Below, piece after piece: positions 1 through 8,654 of a stretch of DNA of 64,000 nucleotides (position 1 is its first letter; every line of letters begins with the position of its first letter). Source of the stretch: Roseobacter litoralis Och 149 (lineage in GTDB: Bacteria > Pseudomonadota > Alphaproteobacteria > Rhodobacterales > Rhodobacteraceae); the NCBI RefSeq assembly GCF_000154785.2, contig NC_015730.1, positions 2,728,001 through 2,792,000 of the forward strand, read 5' to 3'. The notes beneath the pieces were generated by a model. The model made no database searches. It had not been told where the DNA came from and worked only from the letters and a program-made list of their open reading frames with translations. Both the position numbers and the translations under genes were made by a program.

Positions 1-1
1 A

Positions 2-40
2 GATACCCTCATCAAGATCAGCCAAACACGTGTGACCTAG
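2..40 (+). CDS. 3' end of an upstream gene, possibly holB (DNA polymerase III delta')
   Basis: Only twelve codons and a TAG stop at 38-40 lie in the window, reading DTLIKISQTRVT. In related Rhodobacterales the gene before tatD and the MBL-fold gene is usually holB, and a short hydrophobic/polar helix ending would fit. The assignment rests on gene order, since too little protein is present for identification. The stop lies 33 bases before the tatD start, consistent with one operon. Confidence 0.3.
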   Translation, partial: DTLIKISQTRVT

Positions 41-73
41 CACACGATGCGCGGTGGCAGTATTGAGCAGACC

Positions 74-880
74 ATGAGCACGCAACCACATATCACCGAC
101 AGCCACTGCCATCTGGATTTTCCCGATTTCAAAGGGCGTATCGACGAGGTTGTGGCCAATGCCGCAGAGGCTGGCGTCATGCGCATGGTGACGATCTGCA
201 CCAAACTAAAGAACGAACCCGATGTGCGCGCCATCGCAGAGGCACATGCACCGATCTTTTATGCCGCCGGAACGCACCCGATGAGCGCGGCAAGCGAGCC
301 ACTTGCGACCGTTGATGGGCTCATCGCGCTTGCGCAGCATCCAAAGTTTGTGGGTATCGGCGAAACCGGGCTCGATTACCACTACACCGCCGAGAGTGCG
401 GAGGTACAGAAAACCTCGCTCCATACCCATATCGATGCGGCGCGGGAAACCGGTTTGCCGCTGATCATCCACGCGCGTGATGCGGATGACGATATGGCCC
501 GCATCCTGCGCGCCGAATATAATCGTGGCGCATTCACCTGTGTGATGCATTGCTTTTCATCCTCTGCCGAATTGGCCACAGCAGCGCTTGATCTGGGGTT
601 TTATCTTTCGATGTCGGGCATCACGGCCTTTCCCAAATCTCAGGCCCTGCGCGACATTTTTGCCGCCGCCCCGCTTGATCGCATTTTGGTAGAAACCGAC
701 GCGCCTTATCTGGCGCCCCCACCCCATCGGGGCGAGCAAAACGAGCCTGCCTATACCGCCCACACAGCGCGGCGGGCAGCGGAAACCTTTGGGATGGACT
801 ACACCGAATTTGCAGCGCAACTTGAGTTGAATTTCGACCGCCTATTCGCCAAGGCCGCAGCCTTTGAGGCCGCCGCATAA
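74..880 (+). CDS. tatD: TatD family metal-dependent hydrolase
   Basis: A 268-residue TIM-barrel metallohydrolase of the TatD/YcfH family, whose members act as metal-dependent DNases or 3' exonucleases in the cytoplasm. The N-terminal HxH metal site is seen at residues 11-13 (SHCHLD). A GIGETGLDYH segment carries the family glutamate, and the C-terminal ETDAPYLAP motif carries the last metal-binding Asp. I chose the ATG at 74 because the family fold begins a few residues before HxH; an in-frame ATG at 47 would add nine unrelated residues. The stop overlaps the next start by one base (TAATG), so the two genes are probably co-translated. Confidence 0.93.
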   Translation: MSTQPHITDSHCHLDFPDFKGRIDEVVANAAEAGVMRMVTICTKLKNEPDVRAIAEAHAPIFYAAGTHPMSAASEPLATVDGLIALAQHPKFVGIGETGLDYHYTAESAEVQKTSLHTHIDAARETGLPLIIHARDADDDMARILRAEYNRGAFTCVMHCFSSSAELATAALDLGFYLSMSGITAFPKSQALRDIFAAAPLDRILVETDAPYLAPPPHRGEQNEPAYTAHTARRAAETFGMDYTEFAAQLELNFDRLFAKAAAFEAAA

Positions 881-1680
881 TGGGTGAAATACAATTCACC
901 ATATTAGGATGCGGATCATCCGGCGGCGTGCCACGGCTCGGTGGCCTCTGGGGTGATTGTGATCCGAACAATGCCAAAAACCGGCGGCGGCGGTGTTCAT
1001 TATTGGTCGAACGCATTGGCGCTGATGGCAAAACCACCGTGCTGATTGATACATCCCCCGATGTGCGCGAACAGCTTCTGGGCGAAAACATCGGGCGACT
1101 TGACGGCGTTGTCTACACCCACAGTCACGCCGATCATGTACACGGTATCGACGATTTACGCATGATCGTTTTCAACATGCGCGCGCGCCTGCCCGTCTGG
1201 GCTGATATCCCGACAAAAGACGCGTTGATGCAGCGCTTCAGCTATGTTTTTGTGCAACCGGAAGGGTCGAATTACCCGCCCATCCTCGATATGAACATTA
1301 TTGACGGGGATGTGACGATTGACGGTGCCGGGGGCCCTGTGACGCTATCGCCGTTTTTAGTTGGACATGGCGGCATGGACGCGCTGGGGTTTCGGATCGG
1401 TGATGTCGCCTATCTGCCGGATGTTGCGCATATCCCGGATGACGTCTGGACCAAATTGGACGGACTGGACTGCTGGATCGTAGATGCGCTGCGGCGCGAC
1501 CCGCATCCAACCCATTCCCATCTGGCGCAGACGCTTGAATGGGTTGAACGGCTCAAACCGAGGTCTGCCGTGCTCACGAATATGCATATCGACCTTGACT
1601 ACGAAACGGTGATGGCGGAAACGCCGGATCACATACAACCGGCCTATGATGGCCTGCGGCTGACCTACCCCGTTACCTAG
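880..1680 (+). CDS. MBL-fold metallohydrolase, PhnP-like phosphodiesterase
   Basis: A 266-residue metallo-beta-lactamase-fold protein. The HxHxDH dinuclear metal motif is at residues 81-86 (HSHADH). Further ligands are supplied by a VGHGG segment, an LPDVAH segment and a C-terminal TNMHIDLDY. The opening GCGSSGGVPRLGG resembles PhnP-like cyclic phosphodiesterases, which hydrolyse 5-phosphoribosyl 1,2-cyclic phosphate. No C-P lyase genes are adjacent, so the substrate is uncertain. Position directly after tatD with a one-base overlap is the usual arrangement in this order and suggests a nucleic-acid or nucleotide housekeeping role. Confidence 0.85.
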   Translation: MGEIQFTILGCGSSGGVPRLGGLWGDCDPNNAKNRRRRCSLLVERIGADGKTTVLIDTSPDVREQLLGENIGRLDGVVYTHSHADHVHGIDDLRMIVFNMRARLPVWADIPTKDALMQRFSYVFVQPEGSNYPPILDMNIIDGDVTIDGAGGPVTLSPFLVGHGGMDALGFRIGDVAYLPDVAHIPDDVWTKLDGLDCWIVDALRRDPHPTHSHLAQTLEWVERLKPRSAVLTNMHIDLDYETVMAETPDHIQPAYDGLRLTYPVT

Positions 1681-1739
1681 GCGCACCTTTATTTTGACCA
1701 CCCTCGCCGCCCAGACCCGCAGCGGCATAAAGAGGCACC

Positions 1740-2675
1740 ATGCAAACCCTTCTTGATGTCATCCTGCCCGTCTTTCTCGTAATCGGGTTCGGATATATCG
1801 CCGTGTGGAGAGGGTTATTTCCGGTATCCGGCATAGACGGTGTCATGCGGTTTACCCAAGGGTTCGCTATCCCCTGCCTGCTGTTCAAGGCCATCGCAGA
1901 AATCGACCTGAGCAATTCCTTTGACCCCGGCCTTTTGGTAAGTTTCTACGCCGGGGCAACATTGTGTTTTATCGCGGGCATGGCTGGTGCTCGTGTGTTG
2001 TTCAAGCGCGACTGGGAAGACTGCGTTGCCATCGGCTTTTGCTGTTTGTTTTCGAACTCGGTGCTGTTGGGCTTGCCGATCACGGAACGCGCCTATGGGG
2101 CGGATGCGCTCACCGGGAACTTTGCAATCGTCGCGCTGCATTCGCCCTTTTGTTACGGCCTTGGCATCACCGTGATGGAGATTACCCGCAACCGGGGCAA
2201 ATCCCCGCTGCTGATGGCCCGTTCGGTGGGTCGTGCGATGTTTCGCAACGGGCTGGTCATCGGGATTGCGCTGGGGTTTTTGGTCAATGTCACGCGCACG
2301 CCGATACCCGGAGTGGTCAATGACGCGCTGTCGCTGATCATTCAGGCGGCGCTGCCTGCGGCCCTTTTCGCCTTGGGCGGCGTTTTGATACAATACAAAC
2401 CCGAAGGCGATCTGCGCGCCATTGCTATGGTCTGCGTGATCGCTCTGATCCTGCACCCTGCCCTGATGTGGGGGTTTGGCACAACGCTGTCGGTGCCGCC
2501 GGATGCTTTCCGCTCGGGAGTGCTGACAGCAGCCATGGCACCGGGGTTCAACGCCTATATCTTTGCCAACATGTACGGTCGCGCCCGGCGGATTGCGGCC
2601 TCTTCAGTCTTGCTGGCAACACTCGGCTCAATTTTCACGGTATGGGTCTGGTTGACGCTGTTGCAAGGTATCTAG
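1740..2675 (+). CDS. AEC family (auxin efflux carrier-like) transporter
   Basis: A 311-residue inner-membrane protein with about ten hydrophobic segments in two five-helix halves. The first half carries the family sequence GFAIPCLLFKAIA and the second carries AAMAPGFNAYIFA. AEC proteins export or import small organic acids or amino acids, but the substrate cannot be read from sequence. It starts 59 bases after the MBL-fold gene and converges with the eutA-like gene, overlapping its stop by four bases. It could serve the adjacent ectoine locus, but its orientation argues against shared transcription with the minus-strand half. Confidence 0.85.
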   Translation: MQTLLDVILPVFLVIGFGYIAVWRGLFPVSGIDGVMRFTQGFAIPCLLFKAIAEIDLSNSFDPGLLVSFYAGATLCFIAGMAGARVLFKRDWEDCVAIGFCCLFSNSVLLGLPITERAYGADALTGNFAIVALHSPFCYGLGITVMEITRNRGKSPLLMARSVGRAMFRNGLVIGIALGFLVNVTRTPIPGVVNDALSLIIQAALPAALFALGGVLIQYKPEGDLRAIAMVCVIALILHPALMWGFGTTLSVPPDAFRSGVLTAAMAPGFNAYIFANMYGRARRIAASSVLLATLGSIFTVWVWLTLLQGI

Positions 2676-3424
2676 GCGCGCGTCTGGTCAAATAGCCTGC
2701 CCGGGGCCTGTGTCGATGCCTGCACACCTGCAAGCTTCATCATATGCCACGCCAGAACCTGATTGCTGCTCAGAACTGGCAGATCAAGGTCGGTCTCAAG
2801 CCTTTCAATCACATCCAGCGTGCGCAGGTTTGTGCAGGACAAAAACAAACCATCCACGTCAGCCTGTGCCATCAAGGTCATTGCGGCACTTTCCACGGAC
2901 GCGGGATCAATCCGGACGACCGCTGACTCAGTGCTGACCTCGAAACTACCCACCACATCTGTCGTGATACCGCCATTCGACAGGGCCGCGCGCAGCGTCT
3001 CTGACACCGCCAGCACATAGGGCGACAATAGAGCCAAACGCTTGAGCCCGAGGTATTCGCAGGCTGCAAGCAGGCTTGAGAGAGGCTGCGTTACGGCCCG
3101 CGTGTCGATGCTGTCGCAGATACGGGACGCCACGTTGTCCACGCCAATCTGTGCTGTGCCCGACGTACATCCGTAACCCACAGCATCGAAGCTCAAACCA
3201 GCGGGCAAGAGCCCTGCCGCTGTGCTCAGGTGCGCTTCCATGGACGCGAGCGTATCGCGCGTCACTTCCGGATCTGACGGGACACGGCTGACCATGAGTT
3301 GTGCATCTTGCGGCAGCAACCGGCGCATATCGCGTTCAATGGTCTCATCAGATTGCAACACAATCAAACCAAGACGCGCGCCGCTCGGCTCGCTGAGGTC
3401 GTAGGGGAAAACCTGCGGGGTCAT
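2672..3424 (-). CDS. eutA: Asp/Glu racemase superfamily protein, EutA-like
   Basis: A 250-residue protein of the aspartate/glutamate racemase and maleate isomerase superfamily. Two conserved cysteines are in GYGCTSGTA and SCTNLRT, the positions of the paired catalytic cysteines in this fold. EutA of the ectoine utilisation cluster belongs to this family and is proposed to act on hydroxyectoine-derived diaminobutyrate intermediates. The start is an ATG overlapping the TGA of the preceding peptidase gene (ATGA at 3421-3424), which indicates translational coupling. A longer frame to 3469 is rejected because it lies inside the peptidase gene. The eutA name rests on context more than on diagnostic residues. 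Confidence 0.72.
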   Translation of the reverse strand: MTPQVFPYDLSEPSGARLGLIVLQSDETIERDMRRLLPQDAQLMVSRVPSDPEVTRDTLASMEAHLSTAAGLLPAGLSFDAVGYGCTSGTAQIGVDNVASRICDSIDTRAVTQPLSSLLAACEYLGLKRLALLSPYVLAVSETLRAALSNGGITTDVVGSFEVSTESAVVRIDPASVESAAMTLMAQADVDGLFLSCTNLRTLDVIERLETDLDLPVLSSNQVLAWHMMKLAGVQASTQAPGRLFDQTRA

Positions 3425-4578
3425 GCGGGCAGTACCATCATCTCGGGACCTGCAGGCGTTGACAGCCATTCAGCGCAGTCCTCCCGGATCACAATGTTTT
3501 CCTCATGCACAAGGATTCGCCCGTCACCCAGATCAATGCCGGGTTCCAGCGTCAGGACCATTCCGGCCTGCAGCACCGTGTGATCCTGCGCGATCAGCGA
3601 AGGCGGTTCTGTCAGTTGCAGACCAAGCCCGTGACCAAGCCGGCCCGCATCCGATCCGTCCGGCCCGTCCGTCACGATATCATCCATCACCCTGAAAAGA
3701 TCAGCGGCGGTGCAGCCAGCTTTGGCCACATCAAAAGCCGCCTGTGTCGCCTCAATCAAGCGTGCATGGGCCGACATAGTGGCAGGCGACGGCGGCCCGA
3801 TCGAGAAATTACGGTCAAAATCGCAAAAGTACCCATCCCGCACCAATCCTGTGTCCAGCATCAGAACATCGCCTGTTTGCAGAGGGCTGTCCGTCGCAGG
3901 CGAGATCACATCGCGCACCCCGCCCGGCCCCGCACCCCCTGCCAGATAGGGCACCCAATCGGCCCCCTCGTCGAGGCACAGCATCTGAAACCGCCGGAAA
4001 ACATCACGCAAAGATGTGCCTGCCGATGCAATTTCCGGCACACGGGCAAAGGCGCGATCCGCCACGCCACAGGCCTTGGCGATACGCGAGATCTCCGCTT
4101 CTGATTTGACCATCCGCTGCGCTGCCATCAGATCGCCGTCACCCACGAACACCCGCCCAGCGGCGGCGGCTTGCAAGCGCTGCCAGTCTTGCAGCGGCAT
4201 CCGCAACTGCGTTCCGCCGCCACCCGGCACTGCAATGCGCGCGCCCTTGGGAACCGTTTCGCAAAGCGTTTGCGCCAGCAGTGTAACGCCGTCATCCTCG
4301 TAATTCGGGGCGCGCCAACTGCGGATGTCACTGATCCAAGTGGTTTTCATGAGTGCTTTGCCGATGGACGGGATGACAGCAATCGGAACACCTGTCGCCG
4401 GGACAATCACGAACCACGGGCGCGTCGGACTTTCCCAAAATCGCGTTATGAAACCCGTGATATACCGCACATCAGCCTCAGTGGTGAGGAGCAGGGCGGC
4501 AATATCCAGCGACGCCATGCGGTTTTGCACCTGCTCTGTGCGCAGCCGGTATTCACTGGTTTCGAACGCCGCGCTCAC
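3421..4578 (-). CDS. M24 family metallopeptidase (Xaa-Pro dipeptidase type)
   Basis: A 385-residue pita-bread-fold enzyme with a creatinase-like N-terminal domain to about residue 150 and a C-terminal peptidase domain. All five metal ligands appear intact: Asp242 (LDTGL), Asp253 (CDFDR), His316 (GHGLGL), Glu345 (LEPGI) and a Glu in VHEENI. This differs from the neighbouring EutD, so it is likely a true metallohydrolase, perhaps a dipeptidase or a hydrolase of an N-acylated diamino acid. Translation starts at GTG overlapping the upstream TGA (GTGA). It lies between eutB- and eutA-like genes, an unusual position in this locus. Confidence 0.82.
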   Translation of the reverse strand: MSAAFETSEYRLRTEQVQNRMASLDIAALLLTTEADVRYITGFITRFWESPTRPWFVIVPATGVPIAVIPSIGKALMKTTWISDIRSWRAPNYEDDGVTLLAQTLCETVPKGARIAVPGGGGTQLRMPLQDWQRLQAAAAGRVFVGDGDLMAAQRMVKSEAEISRIAKACGVADRAFARVPEIASAGTSLRDVFRRFQMLCLDEGADWVPYLAGGAGPGGVRDVISPATDSPLQTGDVLMLDTGLVRDGYFCDFDRNFSIGPPSPATMSAHARLIEATQAAFDVAKAGCTAADLFRVMDDIVTDGPDGSDAGRLGHGLGLQLTEPPSLIAQDHTVLQAGMVLTLEPGIDLGDGRILVHEENIVIREDCAEWLSTPAGPEMMVLPA

Positions 4579-5615
4579 GCGGGTTCAGGCTCTTCGCTCA
4601 GGATCAGCAGTACGCGAGACGTCTCGTCCAGCTTTAACGCGCCCGCGCCGGACAAAAGCCCAGCCAACCCAGCTGCCCCCGAAGGTGTCGAGGCAAAGCC
4701 CTCTTGTGCGGCGCGCGCAGCGCTCGCCAGCCCTTCGGCTTCGGAAATCGTCATGAAACAATCCGCATCCCGCGAAAGGCTTTTGAGCGCTATCAGCGAA
4801 GGCTCCTTGCAATCCAGACGCCCCATCGCTGACACACCACCCTTGGCAACAATCGGGCCGCCCGCTTGGATGGAAGCGCTGAGCGCGGGCGCGCGGTCAG
4901 GTTCAACCACCACAATGTGCGGAGCATCCCCCCAAACCTCTCGTGCATGTGCTGCGGCTGCCCCCGCCAATCCGCCGACACCGGCTTGCAAAAAGATATG
5001 CGTGGGCGAATGGGGAATCTGCGTGGCAGCCTCCGCCATCAAAATGAGATACCCCTCCATCAGGCGATGCGGCCGGCTGCTGTAGCCGGGCCATGAACTG
5101 TCCGACAATAGAATATAGCCATTGTCGGAAGCGGCTTTTGCAGCAGCCGCCATGCTGTCTTCGTATACTGCCCCCTCGCGGACCACCTGCGCGCCATGGC
5201 TGCGCAGCCTTTCGGCAAAGGCCTCGGGAACTGTCTCTGCGATATAGACACAGGCCTTGGCCCCAAAGGCCGCAGCCCCCGCCGCAACCGACAGCCCATG
5301 ATTGCCCGCACTGGCGGTGACATAGGTTTTGCCCTGTGCGTCACCAGATTGCGCATCAGAGGCAATCACATAAGCGGCCCCAAGTGCTTTGAAGCTGCCC
5401 AACCCCATACGCCGCCGTTCGTCCTTGATGTGAACGGATGCAACACCAATGGCCTTGGCCAATGCTGCAGCGTCGCGCAGCGGTGTTTCGCCGGCTTTGG
5501 GACAGCGCGCGACCAGATTAACAGGCCGTGCCGCATCCGCAGCAGTCCAAGGCATGTCATCCAGATCGGGGTGCAAAAGACCTGAGCCGCGGTACGGGTT
5601 TTGAACAATTTTCAT
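4575..5615 (-). CDS. eutB: PLP-dependent ammonia-lyase, EutB or diaminopropionate ammonia-lyase-like
   Basis: A 346-residue fold-type II pyridoxal-phosphate enzyme. The PLP lysine is Lys76 in GLGSFKALGA, followed by a SAGNHG phosphate-binding motif and a glycine-rich QAGVGGLAGA loop. The NPYRGSGL opening and the spacing to the lysine look like diaminopropionate ammonia-lyase (YgeX/DpaL), although it is shorter than the roughly 400 residues usual there. EutB of the ectoine cluster is also a threonine-dehydratase-like enzyme. I chose ATG 5615 because the family N-terminus (KIVQNPYRG) starts there; upstream in-frame starts have no better ribosome site. It leads a coupled three-gene set divergent from eutD. 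Confidence 0.72.
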   Translation of the reverse strand: MKIVQNPYRGSGLLHPDLDDMPWTAADAARPVNLVARCPKAGETPLRDAAALAKAIGVASVHIKDERRRMGLGSFKALGAAYVIASDAQSGDAQGKTYVTASAGNHGLSVAAGAAAFGAKACVYIAETVPEAFAERLRSHGAQVVREGAVYEDSMAAAAKAASDNGYILLSDSSWPGYSSRPHRLMEGYLILMAEAATQIPHSPTHIFLQAGVGGLAGAAAAHAREVWGDAPHIVVVEPDRAPALSASIQAGGPIVAKGGVSAMGRLDCKEPSLIALKSLSRDADCFMTISEAEGLASAARAAQEGFASTPSGAAGLAGLLSGAGALKLDETSRVLLILSEEPEPA

Positions 5616-5739
5616 GCGGTCTATTGCTACGGCAATCCCCATCGACGTCAATGCTCTCAAAAATAAACGATCGCGCAAAATCGCTGGTGAGTGTGCCAAG
5701 TCATGCTAACCTCATCGCAACCGACCCTTTGGAGGGCCT
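5616..5739. promoter_or_regulatory. Divergent control region between the two halves of the ectoine locus
   Basis: This 124-base spacer separates the minus-strand eutB-like operon from eutD on the plus strand and must hold both promoters. A strong Shine-Dalgarno sequence, GGAGGGCC, sits four bases before the eutD ATG. I could not fix -35/-10 boxes or an operator with confidence. Known eut loci are controlled by an AsnC-type regulator, but none is encoded next to this spacer. Confidence 0.5.
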
Positions 5740-6915
5740 ATGCCCAAGCTCCCCTTTAGTCGCGCGGAATATGACGCGCGCCTGACCAAAACACGCAACG
5801 AGATGGCGCGCCGGGGTCTCGACGCGCTCTTTGTCACTGATCCGTCCAATATGGCTTGGCTGACGGGATACGATGGTTGGTCTTTCTACGTGCATCAAGG
5901 TGTTCTGTTGACGCTGGAGGGAAAGCCGATCTGGTGGGGCCGGGCCATGGACGCCGTCGGGGCTGGCCTGACCACCTATATGACCGCTGAGAATATTCGC
6001 GGATACGATGACACATACGTCCAGAACCCGGACAAACACCCGATGGAGGACCTTGCGCATTTGATCCGCGAACAAGGCGCTGAGACCTTTTCCATCGGGC
6101 TCGAGTTGGACAATTACTATTTTACCGCAGCGGCTTACCTGACTTTGCAGCAGTCTTTGGGCTGCGCAACATTCAAAGACGCCACGGGTTTGGTGAATTG
6201 GCAGCGCGCCGTCAAATCAGATACTGAAATCGAATACATGCGCCGGGCCGCGCGCATTGTTGAGCACATGCACGGCGTGATCCGCGCGCGTGCCGAACCT
6301 GGTATGCGCAAAAACGACCTGATTGCAGATATCTATCACGCCGCCATCTCGGGCGCTGAGGGTCATTGGGGCGACTACCCGGCGATTGTGCCCATGGCCC
6401 CGTCCGGCATGGACGCCACGGCCCCCCATCTGACATGGGACGACAGCCCGCTGCGCGCCGGGGAAAGCACATTTTTTGAGATTGCCGGAGCGTATAAAAG
6501 ATATCAATGTCCGCAATCGCGCACGCTGTTTCTGGGCAAGCCACCGCAAAAATATCTCGATGCGGAGAAAGCCGTACTCGATGCCATCTCTGCGGGGCTG
6601 GAACAGGCAAAACCCGGCAACATGTGCGAGGATATCGCGCATGCGTTCAACCAAACACTCGATAAACACGGGTTCAAAAAGGACAGCCGCTGCGGCTACG
6701 CGATCGGCTTGTCCTATCCCCCCGACTGGGGCGAACGCACGATGTCCTTTCGCACCGGCGACAAGAGCGTGTTGGAGCCGGGGATGAGTTTCCATTTTAT
6801 GCCGGCCCTTTGGCTCGAAGATGGCGGTTTGGAAATAACCGAACCGATTGTGATCACACAAACCGGTGCGGAATGCCTGTGCACCACGCCGCGCGCGCTG
6901 GTCATCAAGGAGTAA
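5740..6915 (+). CDS. eutD: Ectoine hydrolase EutD/DoeA (M24 fold)
   Basis: A 391-residue creatinase-fold enzyme closely resembling DoeA/EutD, which opens the ectoine ring to N-acetyl-diaminobutyrate. The N-terminal domain includes SNMAWLTGYDGWSFY. In the catalytic domain the usual first metal-binding Asp is replaced: the segment reads FEIAGAYKRYQCPQSR, where peptidases have DxG. This is typical of the ectoine hydrolase branch. ATG 5740 is preceded by GGAGGGCC. The gene ends five bases before eutE and is surely co-transcribed with it. Together the pair converts cytoplasmic ectoine to L-2,4-diaminobutyrate and acetate. Confidence 0.92.
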   Translation: MPKLPFSRAEYDARLTKTRNEMARRGLDALFVTDPSNMAWLTGYDGWSFYVHQGVLLTLEGKPIWWGRAMDAVGAGLTTYMTAENIRGYDDTYVQNPDKHPMEDLAHLIREQGAETFSIGLELDNYYFTAAAYLTLQQSLGCATFKDATGLVNWQRAVKSDTEIEYMRRAARIVEHMHGVIRARAEPGMRKNDLIADIYHAAISGAEGHWGDYPAIVPMAPSGMDATAPHLTWDDSPLRAGESTFFEIAGAYKRYQCPQSRTLFLGKPPQKYLDAEKAVLDAISAGLEQAKPGNMCEDIAHAFNQTLDKHGFKKDSRCGYAIGLSYPPDWGERTMSFRTGDKSVLEPGMSFHFMPALWLEDGGLEITEPIVITQTGAECLCTTPRALVIKE

Positions 6916-6919
6916 ACGG

Positions 6920-7915
6920 ATGCAGGACACGCAGGTGCATGCCACAATCGATTATGACGCAGACGGCGTGCAGCACGGCTATCTGCGCCTGCCCTATAGC
7001 CGCGATGACAGCGCGTGGGGCTCAATCCTGACCCCGATCTGCGTGATCAAAAACGGGGCCGGTCCGACCGCAGTATTGACCGGTGGCAATCACGGCGATG
7101 AGTACGAAGGACCGATTGCGCTGCATCATCTGGCACGCGAACTGGACCCTTTGAAAATATCCGGGCGCGTTATCGCCATTCCGTCAATGAACCACCCGGC
7201 CGTTATGGCAGGCACGCGCACCTCACCTATTGATGGCGGCAATATGAACCGGTCTTTCCCCGGCCGGGCCGATGGCACCCCGACACAAAAGATGGCCGAC
7301 TATGTCCAGCGATACCTGCTGCCCATGGCAGATCTGGTGCTGGATTTTCATTCCGGGGGCAAAACGCTGGATTTCCTTCCGTTTGCCGCGTCGCACATTC
7401 TCGACGACAAGGCGCAAGAAGCACGTTGCCGGGCAGCCCGCGATGCCTTTAATGCACCCTATAGCATTGAGATGCGCGAAATAGATTCCCGCGGCATGTA
7501 TGATCACGCAGCGGAAAGTCTGGGCAAAACCTTTGTCACGACCGAACTGGCCGGGGGCGGAACAGCGACGCCCGACACGGTCATGATTGCGAAAAACGGC
7601 ATACGCAACCTGCTCATCCACACCGGAATCTTACAAGGAACGCCGACGCGTAATCCCAGCATAACCCTGACACAACCCGATGATGAGTGCTTTCATTTCA
7701 CCGAAACCGGCGGCTTGGTCGATTTCAAGATACGGCTTGGACAACATGTCACCAAAGGCGATCTGATTGCCGAGATCTGGCACCTTGGTTCGACAGGGCG
7801 CGCGCCCTTTCAGGTGTTTGCGCAGCGCCCCGGTCTACTGGTCGCGCGCCATCATCCGGGTCTGATCCAGCCGGGCGATTGTCTGGCTGTTCTGGCGGTA
7901 GAAGACGCAGACTAA
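6920..7915 (+). CDS. eutE: N-alpha-acetyl-L-2,4-diaminobutyrate deacetylase EutE/DoeB
   Basis: A 331-residue zinc deacylase of the succinylglutamate desuccinylase/aspartoacylase family. The zinc site is seen as GGNHGDEYEG (HxxE) plus a later DFHSGG histidine; an FVTTELAGGG segment carries the catalytic-region glutamate. It removes acetate from N-acetyl-diaminobutyrate made by EutD. I chose ATG 6920, which has AAGGAG seven bases upstream overlapping the end of eutD; the in-frame ATG at 6866 lies inside eutD. The stop overlaps that of the convergent gph gene by three bases. Confidence 0.92.
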   Translation: MQDTQVHATIDYDADGVQHGYLRLPYSRDDSAWGSILTPICVIKNGAGPTAVLTGGNHGDEYEGPIALHHLARELDPLKISGRVIAIPSMNHPAVMAGTRTSPIDGGNMNRSFPGRADGTPTQKMADYVQRYLLPMADLVLDFHSGGKTLDFLPFAASHILDDKAQEARCRAARDAFNAPYSIEMREIDSRGMYDHAAESLGKTFVTTELAGGGTATPDTVMIAKNGIRNLLIHTGILQGTPTRNPSITLTQPDDECFHFTETGGLVDFKIRLGQHVTKGDLIAEIWHLGSTGRAPFQVFAQRPGLLVARHHPGLIQPGDCLAVLAVEDAD

Positions 7916-8571
7916 CGCTCCGGTATAAAGTCGACCTGTGCCCAGTCATCGAACCGGTGCGCAGGATCCAGATCAGGCAGCGGCCTGTTCAGATACCCTT
8001 GCGTATAAAGCCGAAAAGGCACCTGTGCCGCGCGTGCCGTGTCATAGTCCACCGCGCTGTCGCCTACATAAACCGTGCTTGCCGGATCACCACCCAAGGC
8101 GTCGATCACGGCCAAAAGGGGTGCCGGGTCTGGTTTCTTTGGCACATCGGGCAGCGCCCCGCTGATCACACCGAAATACCCATCAAGGCCCATCACCTCG
8201 CAAATCTCATTTGCGGGCCCGTGTGGTTTGTTGGTGCAAAGACCCATTGGTATTCCCGCCTCTTTCAGCCGGTCCAGGCATTCGAAAACGCCCGGAAAGG
8301 GCCGGGTCAACGTTGTTTTGTCTTTGGCATAAGCCTGCAAGAACAGTTCAAGCGCGCGCGGGTGCAGCTGCGCCTCGGCACCACCGGTGGCCGCAAGACT
8401 GCGGGCCACAAGTTTCTCAACACCATTGCCAATGAACCCGATAACAGTTTTCAGGTCGAGCGGCTGGCGCCCAAGTTCCACCAGAACCACGTTCATCGCG
8501 GCCCTCAGATCAGGGGCGCTGTCAATTAACGTCCCATCGAGGTCGAATATTATCTGCTTCAGCTTGGCCAT
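7912..8571 (-). CDS. gph: HAD-superfamily phosphatase, phosphoglycolate phosphatase-like
   Basis: A 219-residue HAD hydrolase of the Gph type. Motif I is FDLDGTLIDS near residues 9-18, motif II is the CTNKP threonine, motif III is the KKPDP lysine and motif IV is VGDSAVDYD. Phosphoglycolate phosphatase salvages 2-phosphoglycolate to glycolate, but location at the end of the polyol operon leaves a sugar-phosphate substrate possible. It follows the polyol dehydrogenase gene by 84 bases on the same strand. Length and motif order match the family. Confidence 0.82.
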   Translation of the reverse strand: MAKLKQIIFDLDGTLIDSAPDLRAAMNVVLVELGRQPLDLKTVIGFIGNGVEKLVARSLAATGGAEAQLHPRALELFLQAYAKDKTTLTRPFPGVFECLDRLKEAGIPMGLCTNKPHGPANEICEVMGLDGYFGVISGALPDVPKKPDPAPLLAVIDALGGDPASTVYVGDSAVDYDTARAAQVPFRLYTQGYLNRPLPDLDPAHRFDDWAQVDFIPER

Positions 8572-8654
8572 TCGTTTTCCGGTTCAATCCCACAATGCGC
8601 GGGTTCACCTATGGCCCTGTTGCTCGTGCAACACAAACAGGTTTCGCACGGACC

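Noticed and set aside
4171..5085. Plus-strand frame of 304 codons opposite the M24 and eutB-like genes
   Set aside because: Spans two real minus-strand genes; Ala/Ser/Arg-rich with no motif.
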